Under the pieces are notes generated by a model, which worked only from the letters and a program-made list of their open reading frames with translations, was not told the DNA's origin and made no database searches. From Klenkia sp. (GTDB lineage: Bacteria > Actinomycetota > Actinomycetes > Mycobacteriales > Geodermatophilaceae), in assembly GCA_025966215.1 (NCBI GenBank), contig JAOPVM010000188.1, forward strand, positions 1-7,115: a DNA stretch of 7,115 nt, read 5' to 3'. A program made the translations under genes and the position numbers. Positions 1-6,822 of the stretch are shown here, one piece after another (positions within the stretch are counted from its first letter, which is position 1; each line of letters opens with the position of its first letter).

Positions 1-1060
1 CGCGCTGATCGGCGGCGGCGCCGGTGCCGGCGTGGTCAGCCTCACCGGCCCGGACTCCGCCGGCACGGCCCCGGCTGCCTCCGCGCAGAGCGTCGTGATC
101 ACCGACCCGCAGGACGCGACGTCGGCCACCGCCGCTGCCGCCGCGGCCGCCCCGAGCGTGGTGACCGTCTACGTCTCCGGCGGCAGCGAGTCCGGCTCCG
201 GCTCGGGCGTGGTGCTGACCGAGGACGGTTACGTGCTGACCAACAACCACGTGGTGACCCTGGACAGCAGCACCTCCGCCGCCACGGTCCAGGTGCGGAC
301 GGCGGACGGCACGCTCTACGACGCCTCCGTCGTGGGCACCGACCCCTCCTCCGACCTCGCGGTGGTGGAGCTGGCCGGCGCCGGCGGCCTGACCCCGGCG
401 ACGTTCGCCGACTCCGACGACGTCCAGGTCGGCGACCTCGCTGTGGCGATCGGTGCTCCGCTGGGCCTGTCCAACACCGTCACCGACGGGATCATCAGCG
501 CCACCGACCGGGCCGTGGCCACCGGCTCGGACACCGACCAGACGGTCATCGACGCCCTGCAGACCGACGCCGCGATCAACCCGGGCAACTCCGGGGGCGC
601 GCTGGTGGACGCCGCCGGGCAGGTGGTCGGCATCAACACCGCGATCGCCTCGGTCGCCGCGGCCGAGGTGCCCGGTCAGCAGTCCACCCAGAGCGGCAAC
701 ATCGGCGTCGGGTTCGCGATCCCGTCCAACACCGCCCAGCGGGTCGCCGAGGAGATCATCGACGACGGCAGCGCCAGCCACGCGCTGCTCGGGGTCAGCG
801 CCCAGACCGCCGCCTCCGGGGACTCCCAGGTCGGCGAGGGTGCCGAGGTCTCCCAGGTGCAGTCCGGGGGTCCGGCCGCCGCGGCCGGCCTCGAGACCGG
901 CGACGTGATCACCGCGGTCGGCGACCGGGCGATCACCACCTCCACCGAGCTCACCGCCGCGGTGCGCAGCTCCTCACCCGGCGAGCAGGTCACCCTGACC
1001 GTCCGTCGCGGGGACAGCACGAGCACCGTCGACGTCACGCTGGGCACCGCCACCAGCTGA
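1..1060 (+). CDS. HtrA/PepD-like S1C serine protease with C-terminal PDZ domain (5' end missing)
   Basis: This is the C-terminal ~352 residues of a trypsin-fold protease of the DegP/HtrA type, which degrades or refolds damaged exported proteins at the cell envelope. The reading frame (first full codon at base 2) is open at the left edge, so the true start lies outside; the GTG at 32 is internal. The first residues (ALIGGGAGAGVV) look like the end of a transmembrane anchor. A linker rich in Ala and Ser follows, with a run of seven alanines near base 130-150. The catalytic triad is intact: His in TNNHVV (codon 248-250), Asp in SSDLAV (353-355) and Ser in GNSGG (590-592). A single PDZ domain runs from about 782 to the stop, with GPAAAAGLETGDVI as its carboxylate-binding/turn region. 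Family knowledge: actinobacterial members have a cytoplasmic tail, one membrane span, an extracytoplasmic protease domain and one PDZ. A hairpin terminator follows directly. The family call is firm; which paralogue it is cannot be told. Confidence 0.93.
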   Translation, partial: ALIGGGAGAGVVSLTGPDSAGTAPAASAQSVVITDPQDATSATAAAAAAAPSVVTVYVSGGSESGSGSGVVLTEDGYVLTNNHVVTLDSSTSAATVQVRTADGTLYDASVVGTDPSSDLAVVELAGAGGLTPATFADSDDVQVGDLAVAIGAPLGLSNTVTDGIISATDRAVATGSDTDQTVIDALQTDAAINPGNSGGALVDAAGQVVGINTAIASVAAAEVPGQQSTQSGNIGVGFAIPSNTAQRVAEEIIDDGSASHALLGVSAQTAASGDSQVGEGAEVSQVQSGGPAAAAGLETGDVITAVGDRAITTSTELTAAVRSSSPGEQVTLTVRRGDSTSTVDVTLGTATS

Positions 1061-1071
1061 GGACGACCGTC

Positions 1072-1101
1072 GCCCCGGCACTCCACCCGGAGTGCCGGGG
1101 C
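1072..1101 (+). terminator. Perfect GC-rich hairpin terminator after the HtrA-like gene
   Basis: The arm CCCCGGCACTCC (1073-1084) and its exact reverse complement GGAGTGCCGGGG (1089-1100) enclose the 4-base loop ACCC. G1072-C1101 can add a thirteenth pair. The hairpin starts 11 bases after the protease stop codon. No T-tract follows, which is common for actinobacterial intrinsic terminators. There is no gene on the other strand here for it to serve, so it most likely ends the protease transcript. Confidence 0.8.
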
Positions 1102-1121
1102 CTCGCCCGTCCGGGCCCTCC

Positions 1122-1133
1122 TAGGCTGGGTCG
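1122..1133 (+). promoter_or_regulatory. Putative -10 element of a leaderless promoter for the DUF445 gene
   Basis: TAGGCT (1122-1127) fits the actinobacterial TANNNT -10 consensus and is separated from the GTG at 1134 by 6 bases. Transcription would then start at or next to the start codon. No Shine-Dalgarno sequence is visible upstream of 1134, which fits a leaderless mRNA. I see no convincing -35 hexamer; that region overlaps the 3' end of the terminator stem. Confidence 0.55.
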
Positions 1134-2411
1134 GTGTCGGCACCCCGGACGTCCCTCCCCCTGACCGGGACGCTCGACGACCCCGCACGGGCCCGCGACC
1201 TGCAGAAGATGAAGCGGCTGGCGACCGGGCTGTTCGTGCTCGCCGCCGTCGTCTTCCTGGTCTGCGTGCTGTTCGGCGGCGACCGCACCTGGGTGGGCTA
1301 CGTCCGGGCCACCGCCGAGGCGTCCATGGTCGGCGCGCTGGCCGACTGGTTCGCCGTCACCGCGCTCTTCCGGCACCCGTTGCGGCTGCCCATCCCGCAC
1401 ACCGCGATCTTCCCGCGCAAGAAGGACCAGATCGGGGAGAGCCTGGGCGCCTTCGTCCAGGAGAACTTCCTGACCCGCGCGGTCGTCGACGAGCGGATCG
1501 CCGCCGTGGACGTCCCCGGGAAGGTCGGTGACTTCCTGGCCGCGCCGGGCAGGGCCGAGCGCCTGGCCGGGGACGCCGGGGTCGCGCTCGGGGCGCTCGG
1601 TGACCTGCTCAAGGACGACGACCTGCAGCCCGCGGTGGCCGCCCTGGTGGACCGCAAGCTCCGGGACACCCCGGCCGCCCCGGCACTGGCCCGGGCGATC
1701 GAGCTGGTCGTCGAGGGCGACCGGCACCAGGAGGTGCTCAGCGCCGGGCTGAAGGCGCTGGCGGCGTTCCTGGAGGAGAACCAGGCGGTGTTCCGGGCCC
1801 AGCTCGGGGACGCCTCGCCGAGCTGGGTGCCGATCTGGGTCGACGACCGGCTCTTCGACAAGGTGTTCGCCCTGCTCCAGGGCTTCTTCGCCGAGGTCGG
1901 CGAGGACCCCCGGCACGAGCTGCGCCGCTCCTACGACCAACGGCTGCGCACCTACGTGCACGACCTGCGCACCGACCCGACCACCGCCGCCCGGGTCGAG
2001 GAGCTCAAGGCCGAGCTGGTCGACCACCCCGCCGTGCGCACCTGGTCGGGGTCGCTGTGGACCAACGCGAAGAACGCCGTGCTCGCCGCGGCCGCCGACC
2101 CCGACTCCGAGCTGCGCGTCCGGATCGCCGGGTTGATCCGGCAGGGCGCGGTGCTCCTGCAGACCGACCCGACCACCCGCGACCTGGTGCAGACCCAGAC
2201 CCGCCGGGCTGCGGGCTACGTCGTCGACCGGTTCGCCGGGGACCTGGCCGAGCTGGTCAGCAGCACCGTGGCCCGCTGGGACACCGAGGAGACCAGCCGG
2301 CGGATCGAGCTGCAGGTCGGCCGCGACCTGCAGTGGATCCGGGTCAACGGCACCGTCGTCGGCGGTCTGGCCGGGCTGGTCATCTACACGGTGGCCCAAC
2401 TGCTGGGCTGA
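1134..2411 (+). CDS. DUF445 family membrane protein (YjiN-like)
   Basis: This 425-residue protein has the layout of the DUF445 family (E. coli YjiN is a member), whose biochemical function is unknown. An N-terminal hydrophobic segment lies at residues ~29-48. It is followed by the family's most recognisable stretch, [16 protein letters not shown] (68-82), and then [20 protein letters not shown]. The middle is a long charged, mostly helical region without cysteine-based or catalytic motifs. A second hydrophobic segment (~406-424) ends the protein only one residue before the stop, so the protein probably loops between two membrane anchors. The GTG at 1134 was chosen because it is preceded at 6 bases by a -10-like TAGGCT and no Shine-Dalgarno sequence is present; the next in-frame ATG (1209, codon 26) would also keep both membrane segments. 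It lies between an envelope protease and an ABC ATPase but is probably transcribed on its own. The family call is firm; the role is unknown. Confidence 0.9.
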   Translation: MSAPRTSLPLTGTLDDPARARDLQKMKRLATGLFVLAAVVFLVCVLFGGDRTWVGYVRATAEASMVGALADWFAVTALFRHPLRLPIPHTAIFPRKKDQIGESLGAFVQENFLTRAVVDERIAAVDVPGKVGDFLAAPGRAERLAGDAGVALGALGDLLKDDDLQPAVAALVDRKLRDTPAAPALARAIELVVEGDRHQEVLSAGLKALAAFLEENQAVFRAQLGDASPSWVPIWVDDRLFDKVFALLQGFFAEVGEDPRHELRRSYDQRLRTYVHDLRTDPTTAARVEELKAELVDHPAVRTWSGSLWTNAKNAVLAAAADPDSELRVRIAGLIRQGAVLLQTDPTTRDLVQTQTRRAAGYVVDRFAGDLAELVSSTVARWDTEETSRRIELQVGRDLQWIRVNGTVVGGLAGLVIYTVAQLLG

Positions 2412-2451
2412 CCTGCACGGAAACCCCGCTGCGCCCCCGAGTGACGCCGGT

Positions 2452-2464
2452 TACTGTCGCGGGC
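2452..2464 (+). promoter_or_regulatory. Putative -10 element of a leaderless promoter for the ABC ATPase gene
   Basis: TACTGT (2452-2457) matches TANNNT and lies 7 bases before the ATG at 2465, in the 53-base gap after the DUF445 stop. No Shine-Dalgarno sequence is seen in front of the ATG. The spacing is the same as at the DUF445 gene within one base. No clear -35 hexamer is seen at 16-19 bases upstream. I saw no terminator in the gap, so read-through from the DUF445 gene is also possible. Confidence 0.55.
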
Positions 2465-3544
2465 ATGGCTCAGGTCGCCTACGTGCAGGCATCCCGCATC
2501 TACCCCGGCTCCGACACCCCCGCGGTCGACGCGCTGGACCTCGAGGTCGCCGACGGTGAGTTCCTCGTCCTCGTCGGCCCGTCCGGCTCGGGGAAGTCCA
2601 CCGCACTGCGGATGCTGGCCGGGCTGGAGGACGTCGACGCCGGGGAGATCCGGATCGACGGTCGGGACGTCTCCGACGCCGCCCCCAAGGACCGCGACAT
2701 CGCCATGGTCTTCCAGAACTACGCGCTCTACCCGCACATGACCGTCGGGGAGAACATGGGCTTCGCGCTCAAGCTGGCCGGCACCCCCAAGGCCGAGATC
2801 AAGGACCGGGTGAGCAAGGCCGCCGGGATGCTCGACCTCACCGCCTACCTCGACCGCAAGCCCAAGGCGCTGTCCGGCGGCCAGCGGCAGCGGGTCGCGA
2901 TGGGCCGGGCGATCGTCCGCTCGCCGCGGGTGTTCCTGATGGACGAGCCGCTGTCGAACCTCGACGCCAAGCTCCGCGTGCAGACCCGCTCGGAGATCGC
3001 GAACCTGCAGCGCGAGCTGAACACCACCACGCTCTACGTCACCCACGACCAGACCGAGGCCATGACCATGGGCCACCGGGTCGCCGTGCTCAAGGACGGG
3101 CTGCTGCAGCAGGTGGCCACCCCGCGCGAGCTCTACGACACCCCGGCCAACGTGTTCGTCGCCGGCTTCATCGGCTCCCCGGCGATGAACATCCTCACCG
3201 CCCCGGTCACCGCCGACGGCGTCACCGTCGGCGGGCTGACCGTCCCGGTGCCCCGCTCCGCACTGACCGGGGTGACCGACACGGTCACCATCGGCATCCG
3301 GCCGGAGTCCTTCGAGCTGTCCAGCTCCCCCACCGGCCTGCAGCTCGACGTCCGGCTGGTCGAGGAGCTCGGCGCCGACGCCTACCTGCACGGCACCGTG
3401 CGGCACGGCGGCGAGGCCCAGCAGATGGTGGTGCGGGTCGACGGCCGCACGCCCCCGGTCATGGGCTCGACGGTGGACCTGTCGGTCCGTCCCGGCGAGC
3501 AGCACCTGTTCCACCCGGAGGACGGTCGGCGGCTCGCCGCCTGA
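2465..3544 (+). CDS. ugpC: Stand-alone ABC transporter ATPase of the MalK/UgpC/MsiK family
   Basis: This 359-residue ATPase would power uptake of sugars or glycerol-phosphate-type solutes by a binding-protein-dependent ABC importer on the inner face of the membrane. All nucleotide-binding motifs are intact: Walker [10 protein letters not shown] (38-46), Q-loop Gln84 in [12 protein letters not shown], signature LSGGQRQR (136-143), Walker B VFLMDEP (156-162, catalytic Glu161), D-loop SNLD (164-167) and switch His194 in VTHDQTEAM. The family's C-terminal OB-fold (TOBE/MalK regulatory) region follows, from GSPAMN (~238) to the end, including IGIRPE (~277-281). The ATG at 2465 is chosen because homology begins right there; the frame is open further upstream but overlaps the DUF445 gene. 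No permease or substrate-binding gene is adjacent. In Streptomyces an orphan ATPase of this family, MsiK, serves several sugar importers, so a shared-ATPase role is a reasonable inference. The symbol ugpC reflects family naming, not a proven substrate. The gene ends flush against the convergent cupin gene. Confidence 0.93.
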   Translation: MAQVAYVQASRIYPGSDTPAVDALDLEVADGEFLVLVGPSGSGKSTALRMLAGLEDVDAGEIRIDGRDVSDAAPKDRDIAMVFQNYALYPHMTVGENMGFALKLAGTPKAEIKDRVSKAAGMLDLTAYLDRKPKALSGGQRQRVAMGRAIVRSPRVFLMDEPLSNLDAKLRVQTRSEIANLQRELNTTTLYVTHDQTEAMTMGHRVAVLKDGLLQQVATPRELYDTPANVFVAGFIGSPAMNILTAPVTADGVTVGGLTVPVPRSALTGVTDTVTIGIRPESFELSSSPTGLQLDVRLVEELGADAYLHGTVRHGGEAQQMVVRVDGRTPPVMGSTVDLSVRPGEQHLFHPEDGRRLAA

Positions 3545-3580
3545 TCAGCCGAGGGAGAACCCGGCCCACTCGAAGCCGGG
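3528..3580. terminator. Weak hairpins at the convergent junction, possible bidirectional termination
   Basis: Two short stems flank the abutting stop codons. GGCGG/CCGCC with a 4-base loop occupies 3528-3541, ending just before the ATPase stop. CCCGGC/GCCGGG with a 9-base loop lies at 3560-3580, inside the end of the cupin gene. Either could stop the transcript coming from the opposite side, but both are short, lie in coding DNA and could arise by chance at this GC content. Confidence 0.25.
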
Positions 3581-3910
3581 GCTCACCACGCAGCTGACCA
3601 GCACCTCGTCCTCCACCGGCTCGGCCCGCTGGCGCACGCCGGCGGGCACGAGCGCCTGGACGTGCCCCGGCCCGAGCTCGACGACGTCCGCACCGACCTG
3701 CAGCCGCAGCCGGCCGGGGCCGTGCCACGACCACAGCTCGTCGCCGTCGACGGTGTGCCAGGCCGAGGACTCCCCCGCGGCCAGCAGGAAGAGGATCGCG
3801 GTCGCCCGAGGGCGGCCGTCCTCGCCCGCGGGAGCGGTCCAGGTGCGTCGGAACCAGCCGCCCTCCGGGTGCGGCGCGAGGTCCAGTCGCGCCGCCGTGC
3901 CGGGGGTCAC
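3545..3910 (-). CDS. Cupin_5 (DUF985) family small cupin protein
   Basis: This 121-residue protein is a single cupin barrel of the DUF985/cupin_5 family, whose substrate is unknown. Recognisable family positions are [14 protein letters not shown] near the N-terminus (residues 11-24, HPEGG at 14-18), the strand-turn [14 protein letters not shown] (50-63, with His52, Glu58, Trp60 and His63) and the closing [11 protein letters not shown] (110-120). As I recall the family, PAGV is normally followed by a tryptophan; here Arg93 stands there. It begins at a GTG whose bases overlap the rlmB stop by 4 (GTGA, 3907-3910), with no good Shine-Dalgarno sequence, so translation is probably coupled to rlmB. 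It is the last gene of the isp-cysS-rlmB operon and its stop abuts the ATPase stop on the other strand. At 121 residues it is slightly short for the family but appears complete at both ends. A link to rRNA methylation is not shown; it may simply be co-transcribed. Confidence 0.88.
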   Translation of the reverse strand: MTPGTAARLDLAPHPEGGWFRRTWTAPAGEDGRPRATAILFLLAAGESSAWHTVDGDELWSWHGPGRLRLQVGADVVELGPGHVQALVPAGVRQRAEPVEDEVLVSCVVSPGFEWAGFSLG

Positions 3911-4869
3911 CGCCGCGCGGAGGCCGCCGCGAAGAGCGCGATGCCGGCCGCGACGCTGACGTTGAGCGACTCGGTGTCCTTGGTGATCGGGATGCTCAGC
4001 ACCACGTCGCAGCGCTCGCGCACCAGCCGGGAGAGCCCAGCACCCTCGGCACCGACGACCAGCGCGATCGGGTCGGCGAGGCCGTCGTAGTCGTGCAGGC
4101 TCATGTCGCCGTCGGCGGCCAGGCCGACGGTCTGCAGGCCGGCCTCCTGGTACCCCTGGACCGCGCGGGCCAGGTTGACCGCCCGGGCCACCCGGATGCG
4201 GGCCGCGGCGCCGGCGCTGGTGCGCCAGGCCGAGGCGGTCATCCCGACCGCGCGGCGCTGCGGGACGACGACCCCGTGCGAGCCGAACGCCGTGGCCGAC
4301 CGGACGACGGCACCCAGGTTGCGAGGGTCGGTGACCCCGTCCAGGGCCACGATCAGCGGCGGGCGCTGGCTGTCCCGGGCGATGTCGAGCAGGTCCTCGG
4401 GGTGCGCGTACTCGTAGGGCGGGACCATCAGCCCGATGCCCTGGTGCAGCGCGCCGTCGCTCATCCGGTCGAACTCGGCCTTGCCCACCTCGAGCAGCGG
4501 CAGCCCGCGGTCGGCCGAGAGCTGCACGGCCTCGGCGATCCGCTCGTCGGTGCCGCCGCGGCTGGTGTCACCGGTGACCACGTACAGCGCGGTCGCCGGG
4601 ATCCTGGCGCGCAGCGCCTCCACGACGGGGTTGCGGCCGAGCAGCAGCTCGGGGGTCTCCTCGTTGCGGCGCTGCACGCGGGCCCGGCCCTCACGACGGA
4701 CCTGGACCTGCTTGGCCCGCTTGTGTGCCGGGTGGTAGGGCCGGTCCTCGGCCTTCGGGGTGGCCCCCCGGCCGGCCAGGGACCGGCGGTTCTTCCCGCC
4801 GGTGCCCCCGGTGGCCGTCTTCTTGCCGGCGCCTGCCGACCGTCCGCGTCGTTGGCTGTTGCCCGCCAT
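3907..4869 (-). CDS. rlmB: 23S rRNA (guanosine-2'-O-)-methyltransferase RlmB (SpoU/TrmH family)
   Basis: This 320-residue SpoU-class enzyme transfers a methyl group from S-adenosylmethionine to the 2'-O of a guanosine in 23S rRNA (G2251 in E. coli numbering). The order of parts is: a basic, Gly/Lys/Arg-rich tail (1-~72), a substrate-binding domain opening with [12 protein letters not shown] (~76-86) and including [10 protein letters not shown] (138-147), and the trefoil-knot catalytic domain. The three SpoU motifs are intact: [16 protein letters not shown] (177-192, Asn184 and Arg190), GAEGAGLS (273-280) and [18 protein letters not shown] (293-310). E. coli RlmB is ~243 residues; the extra length here is the basic tail, which I recall in Streptomyces and Mycobacterium homologues too. 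The ATG at 4869 has a strong ribosome binding site, GAGAGGTGA, ending 7 bases upstream (4877-4885). It follows cysS by 37 bases, as in other actinobacteria, and overlaps the downstream cupin gene by 4 bases. Some databases name such proteins simply TrmH-family methyltransferase. Confidence 0.93.
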   Translation of the reverse strand: MAGNSQRRGRSAGAGKKTATGGTGGKNRRSLAGRGATPKAEDRPYHPAHKRAKQVQVRREGRARVQRRNEETPELLLGRNPVVEALRARIPATALYVVTGDTSRGGTDERIAEAVQLSADRGLPLLEVGKAEFDRMSDGALHQGIGLMVPPYEYAHPEDLLDIARDSQRPPLIVALDGVTDPRNLGAVVRSATAFGSHGVVVPQRRAVGMTASAWRTSAGAAARIRVARAVNLARAVQGYQEAGLQTVGLAADGDMSLHDYDGLADPIALVVGAEGAGLSRLVRERCDVVLSIPITKDTESLNVSVAAGIALFAAASARR

Positions 4870-4876
4870 CAGCGGG

Positions 4877-4885
4877 TCACCTCTC
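4877..4885 (-). promoter_or_regulatory. Ribosome binding site of rlmB
   Basis: On the minus strand GAGAGGTGA ends 7 bases before the ATG at 4869. It lies in the 37-base gap after cysS and fixes the rlmB start, including the basic N-terminal tail. Confidence 0.75.
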
Positions 4886-4906
4886 TCCGTGCTGCTGCCG
4901 TCCGGC

Positions 4907-6313
4907 TCACCGGGAGAGCTCCCAGCGGGGGCCGGACGGGGTGTCCTCGACGGTGACGCCGAGGGTGGTCAACTGGTCGCGGACGGCGTCGGCCGCCGCG
5001 AAGTCCTTGCGTGCGCGGGCCGCTGCGCGCTGGTCGAGGGCGAGCCGGACCAGGCCGTCGGTCACCTCGGCGAGACGGGGGTCGCTGCCGCTGGACCCGG
5101 CCCAGTGCGGGTCGAGCGGGTCCAGCCCGAGGACGGCGAGCATCGCCCGCACCGAGCCCAGGGCCGTGGCGACCCCGGCCTCGTCGCCGTCGGCCAGCGC
5201 GGTGTTGCCGACCCGGACCGCCTCGTGCACGACGGCCACCGCGGCCGGAGTGCCCAGGTCGTCGTCCAGGGCTGCGGTGAACTCCGCTGCCAGCACCGGC
5301 TCCCCGGCGTCGGCGCCGACCCGCTCGGCCGCCCGCCGGACGAAGGACTCGAGGCGGCGGTAGGCCTGGCCGGCCTCGGCCAGGGCGTCCTCGGTGAACT
5401 CGATCGTGGAACGGTAGTGCGGGGCGATGAGGTAGTAGCGCAGCTCGACCGGCCGGACCCGGGTGACGACGTCGTCGACCAGGGCGGTGTTGCCCATCGA
5501 CTTGCTCATCTTCTCCCCGCCCAGGGTGACCCAGCCGTTGTGCAGCCAGTACCGGGTGAACGGGTCGCCGGCGGCACGGGACTGGGCCTGCTCGTTCTCG
5601 TGGTGCGGGAAGCGCAGGTCCAGCCCGCCGCCGTGCAGGTCGAACGCAGGCCCCAGGTACTTGTGCGCCATGGCCGAGCACTCCAGGTGCCAGCCCGGTC
5701 GGCCGCGGCCCCACGGGGTGTCCCAGGACGCGGTCTCCGGGTCGGTCGCCTTGTGCGCCTTCCACAACGCGAAGTCCCGGGGGTCGCGCTTGAGCTCGTC
5801 GGTGTCGCTGTCGGCAGCGGGCTGCAGGTCCTCGACCTTCTGCCCGGTCAGCTCGCCGTACGCCGGCCAGGACCGGACGTCGAAGTACACGTCGCCGCCG
5901 GCCGGGTAGGCGTGCCCGCGCTCCACCAACCGGGCGATCATCTCGATCATCTCCGGCACGTGACCGGTGGCCCGCGGCTCGTAGGTGGGTGGCAGCGTGC
6001 CCAGCAGGTCGTAGGCCCGGGTGCAGGCCAGCTCGTTGCGGTAGGCCCAGTCCCACCACTCCACGCCGGCGGTCTCGGCCTTGGCCAGGATCTTGTCGTC
6101 GACGTCGGTCACGTTGCGCACGAAGGTGACGTCGAGACCGGCGTGGGTGAGCCAGCGGCGCAGCACGTCGAAGGCCAGCGCGGCGCGCACGTGCCCGATG
6201 TGCGGCGGGCCCTGGACGGTGAGGCCGCAGACGTACATGGAGGCCCGCCCGGCACGCAGGGGCGTGAAGGCACGCACGGCACGCGCGGCCGTGTCGTACA
6301 GGCGGAGGCTCAC
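4907..6313 (-). CDS. cysS: Cysteinyl-tRNA synthetase
   Basis: This 468-residue class I aminoacyl-tRNA synthetase attaches cysteine to tRNA-Cys using ATP in the cytoplasm. The Rossmann catalytic domain carries [16 protein letters not shown] with the HIGH motif at 38-41, and [11 protein letters not shown] with KMSKS at 268-272. The zinc site that selects the cysteine thiol is complete: Cys29, Cys212 (GWHLECSAM), His237 and Glu241 (FPHHENE). A helical DALR-type anticodon region (~330-430) follows, then the family's usual C-terminus with [13 protein letters not shown] and [14 protein letters not shown]. The length is normal for CysS and longer than the related mycothiol ligase MshC (~410 residues). 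Full KMSKS and the complete C-terminal part argue for CysS. The GTG start overlaps the ispF stop as GTGA (6310-6313) with no clear Shine-Dalgarno sequence, suggesting translational coupling. The start is supported by [13 protein letters not shown], the typical N-terminus of actinobacterial CysS. Confidence 0.97.
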   Translation of the reverse strand: MSLRLYDTAARAVRAFTPLRAGRASMYVCGLTVQGPPHIGHVRAALAFDVLRRWLTHAGLDVTFVRNVTDVDDKILAKAETAGVEWWDWAYRNELACTRAYDLLGTLPPTYEPRATGHVPEMIEMIARLVERGHAYPAGGDVYFDVRSWPAYGELTGQKVEDLQPAADSDTDELKRDPRDFALWKAHKATDPETASWDTPWGRGRPGWHLECSAMAHKYLGPAFDLHGGGLDLRFPHHENEQAQSRAAGDPFTRYWLHNGWVTLGGEKMSKSMGNTALVDDVVTRVRPVELRYYLIAPHYRSTIEFTEDALAEAGQAYRRLESFVRRAAERVGADAGEPVLAAEFTAALDDDLGTPAAVAVVHEAVRVGNTALADGDEAGVATALGSVRAMLAVLGLDPLDPHWAGSSGSDPRLAEVTDGLVRLALDQRAAARARKDFAAADAVRDQLTTLGVTVEDTPSGPRWELSR

Positions 6314-6822
6314 CGGGCGGAGTCTACGGAGGCCCCGCCAGCGGTCCGGACCACGAGCGCGGTGGCGATCGCCGCCCGGCCCTCGCCCCGACCGGTGAGC
6401 CCGAGCCCGTCAGTGGTGGTGGCGGTCAGCCCGACCGGCGCACCGAGCGCCTCGGTGAGCACCCGCTCGGCCTCGGCGCGACGCGGGCCGACCGTCGGGG
6501 TGTTGCCGATCAACTGCACGGTGGCGTTCCCGACGGCCCACCCGGCGGCGGCCAGGGTCTCCCGCACGTGCACCAGGACGTCGGCTCCCCGGGCCCCGGC
6601 CCAGCGCGGGTCGTCGGTGCCCAGCAGCCCGCCGATGTCACCGAGACCGGCGGCCGACAGCACCGCGTCGGTGAGGGCGTGGGCCACCACGTCGCCGTCG
6701 GAGTGCCCGGCGCAGCCGTCCACCCCGGGCCACTCCAGGCCGGCCAGCCAGCAGGTGCGGCCGGCCTGGACCGGGTGCACGTCGGTGCCGGTGCCCACGC
6801 GGGGCAGGACGGGCTGGGTCAC
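6310..6822 (-). CDS. ispF: 2-C-methyl-D-erythritol 2,4-cyclodiphosphate synthase
   Basis: This 170-residue enzyme cyclises 4-diphosphocytidyl-2-C-methyl-D-erythritol 2-phosphate to the 2,4-cyclodiphosphate with loss of CMP, in the MEP route to isoprenoid precursors; the active form is a homotrimer. The metal ligands are visible as Asp14 and His16 in GTDVHPV and His48 in [10 protein letters not shown]. Also present are the family's [12 protein letters not shown] (61-72), the NATVQL strand (99-104) and the C-terminal [14 protein letters not shown] (135-148). The length is normal apart from a short tail, [13 protein letters not shown], that extends into the overlap with cysS. The GTG start overlaps the ispD stop by 4 bases (6819-6822) and has AGGTGG (6830-6835) 7 bases upstream, inside ispD. 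IspD and IspF are separate proteins here, unlike the fused IspDF of some bacteria. Confidence 0.96.
   Translation of the reverse strand: MTQPVLPRVGTGTDVHPVQAGRTCWLAGLEWPGVDGCAGHSDGDVVAHALTDAVLSAAGLGDIGGLLGTDDPRWAGARGADVLVHVRETLAAAGWAVGNATVQLIGNTPTVGPRRAEAERVLTEALGAPVGLTATTTDGLGLTGRGEGRAAIATALVVRTAGGASVDSAR

Noticed and set aside
32..34. GTG as a start codon for the protease.
   Set aside because: The frame stays open to the left edge and encodes the end of a hydrophobic anchor, so this GTG is an internal valine and the gene is cut by the window edge.
1035..2399. A 454-codon open frame on the - strand opposite the DUF445 gene.
   Set aside because: It has a skewed composition (Gly, Asp, Val, Arg, Gln), no domain, and mirrors the full length of a recognised gene; a coding shadow.
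2057..2464. Upstream in-frame extension of the ABC ATPase (136 codons) that would overlap the DUF445 gene.
   Set aside because: The extension is Arg/Pro/Gly-rich shadow sequence. ATPase homology begins at the ATG at 2465, which also has a -10-like element in front of it.
2384..3514. A 376-codon open frame on the - strand opposite the ABC ATPase gene.
   Set aside because: The ATPase on the + strand has every catalytic motif. The antisense frame shows His/Gly/Val-rich low-complexity sequence only.
4869..6059. A second - strand frame of 396 codons inside cysS.
   Set aside because: It is Arg/Pro/Gly-rich, out of frame with the fully conserved CysS protein, and resembles no family.
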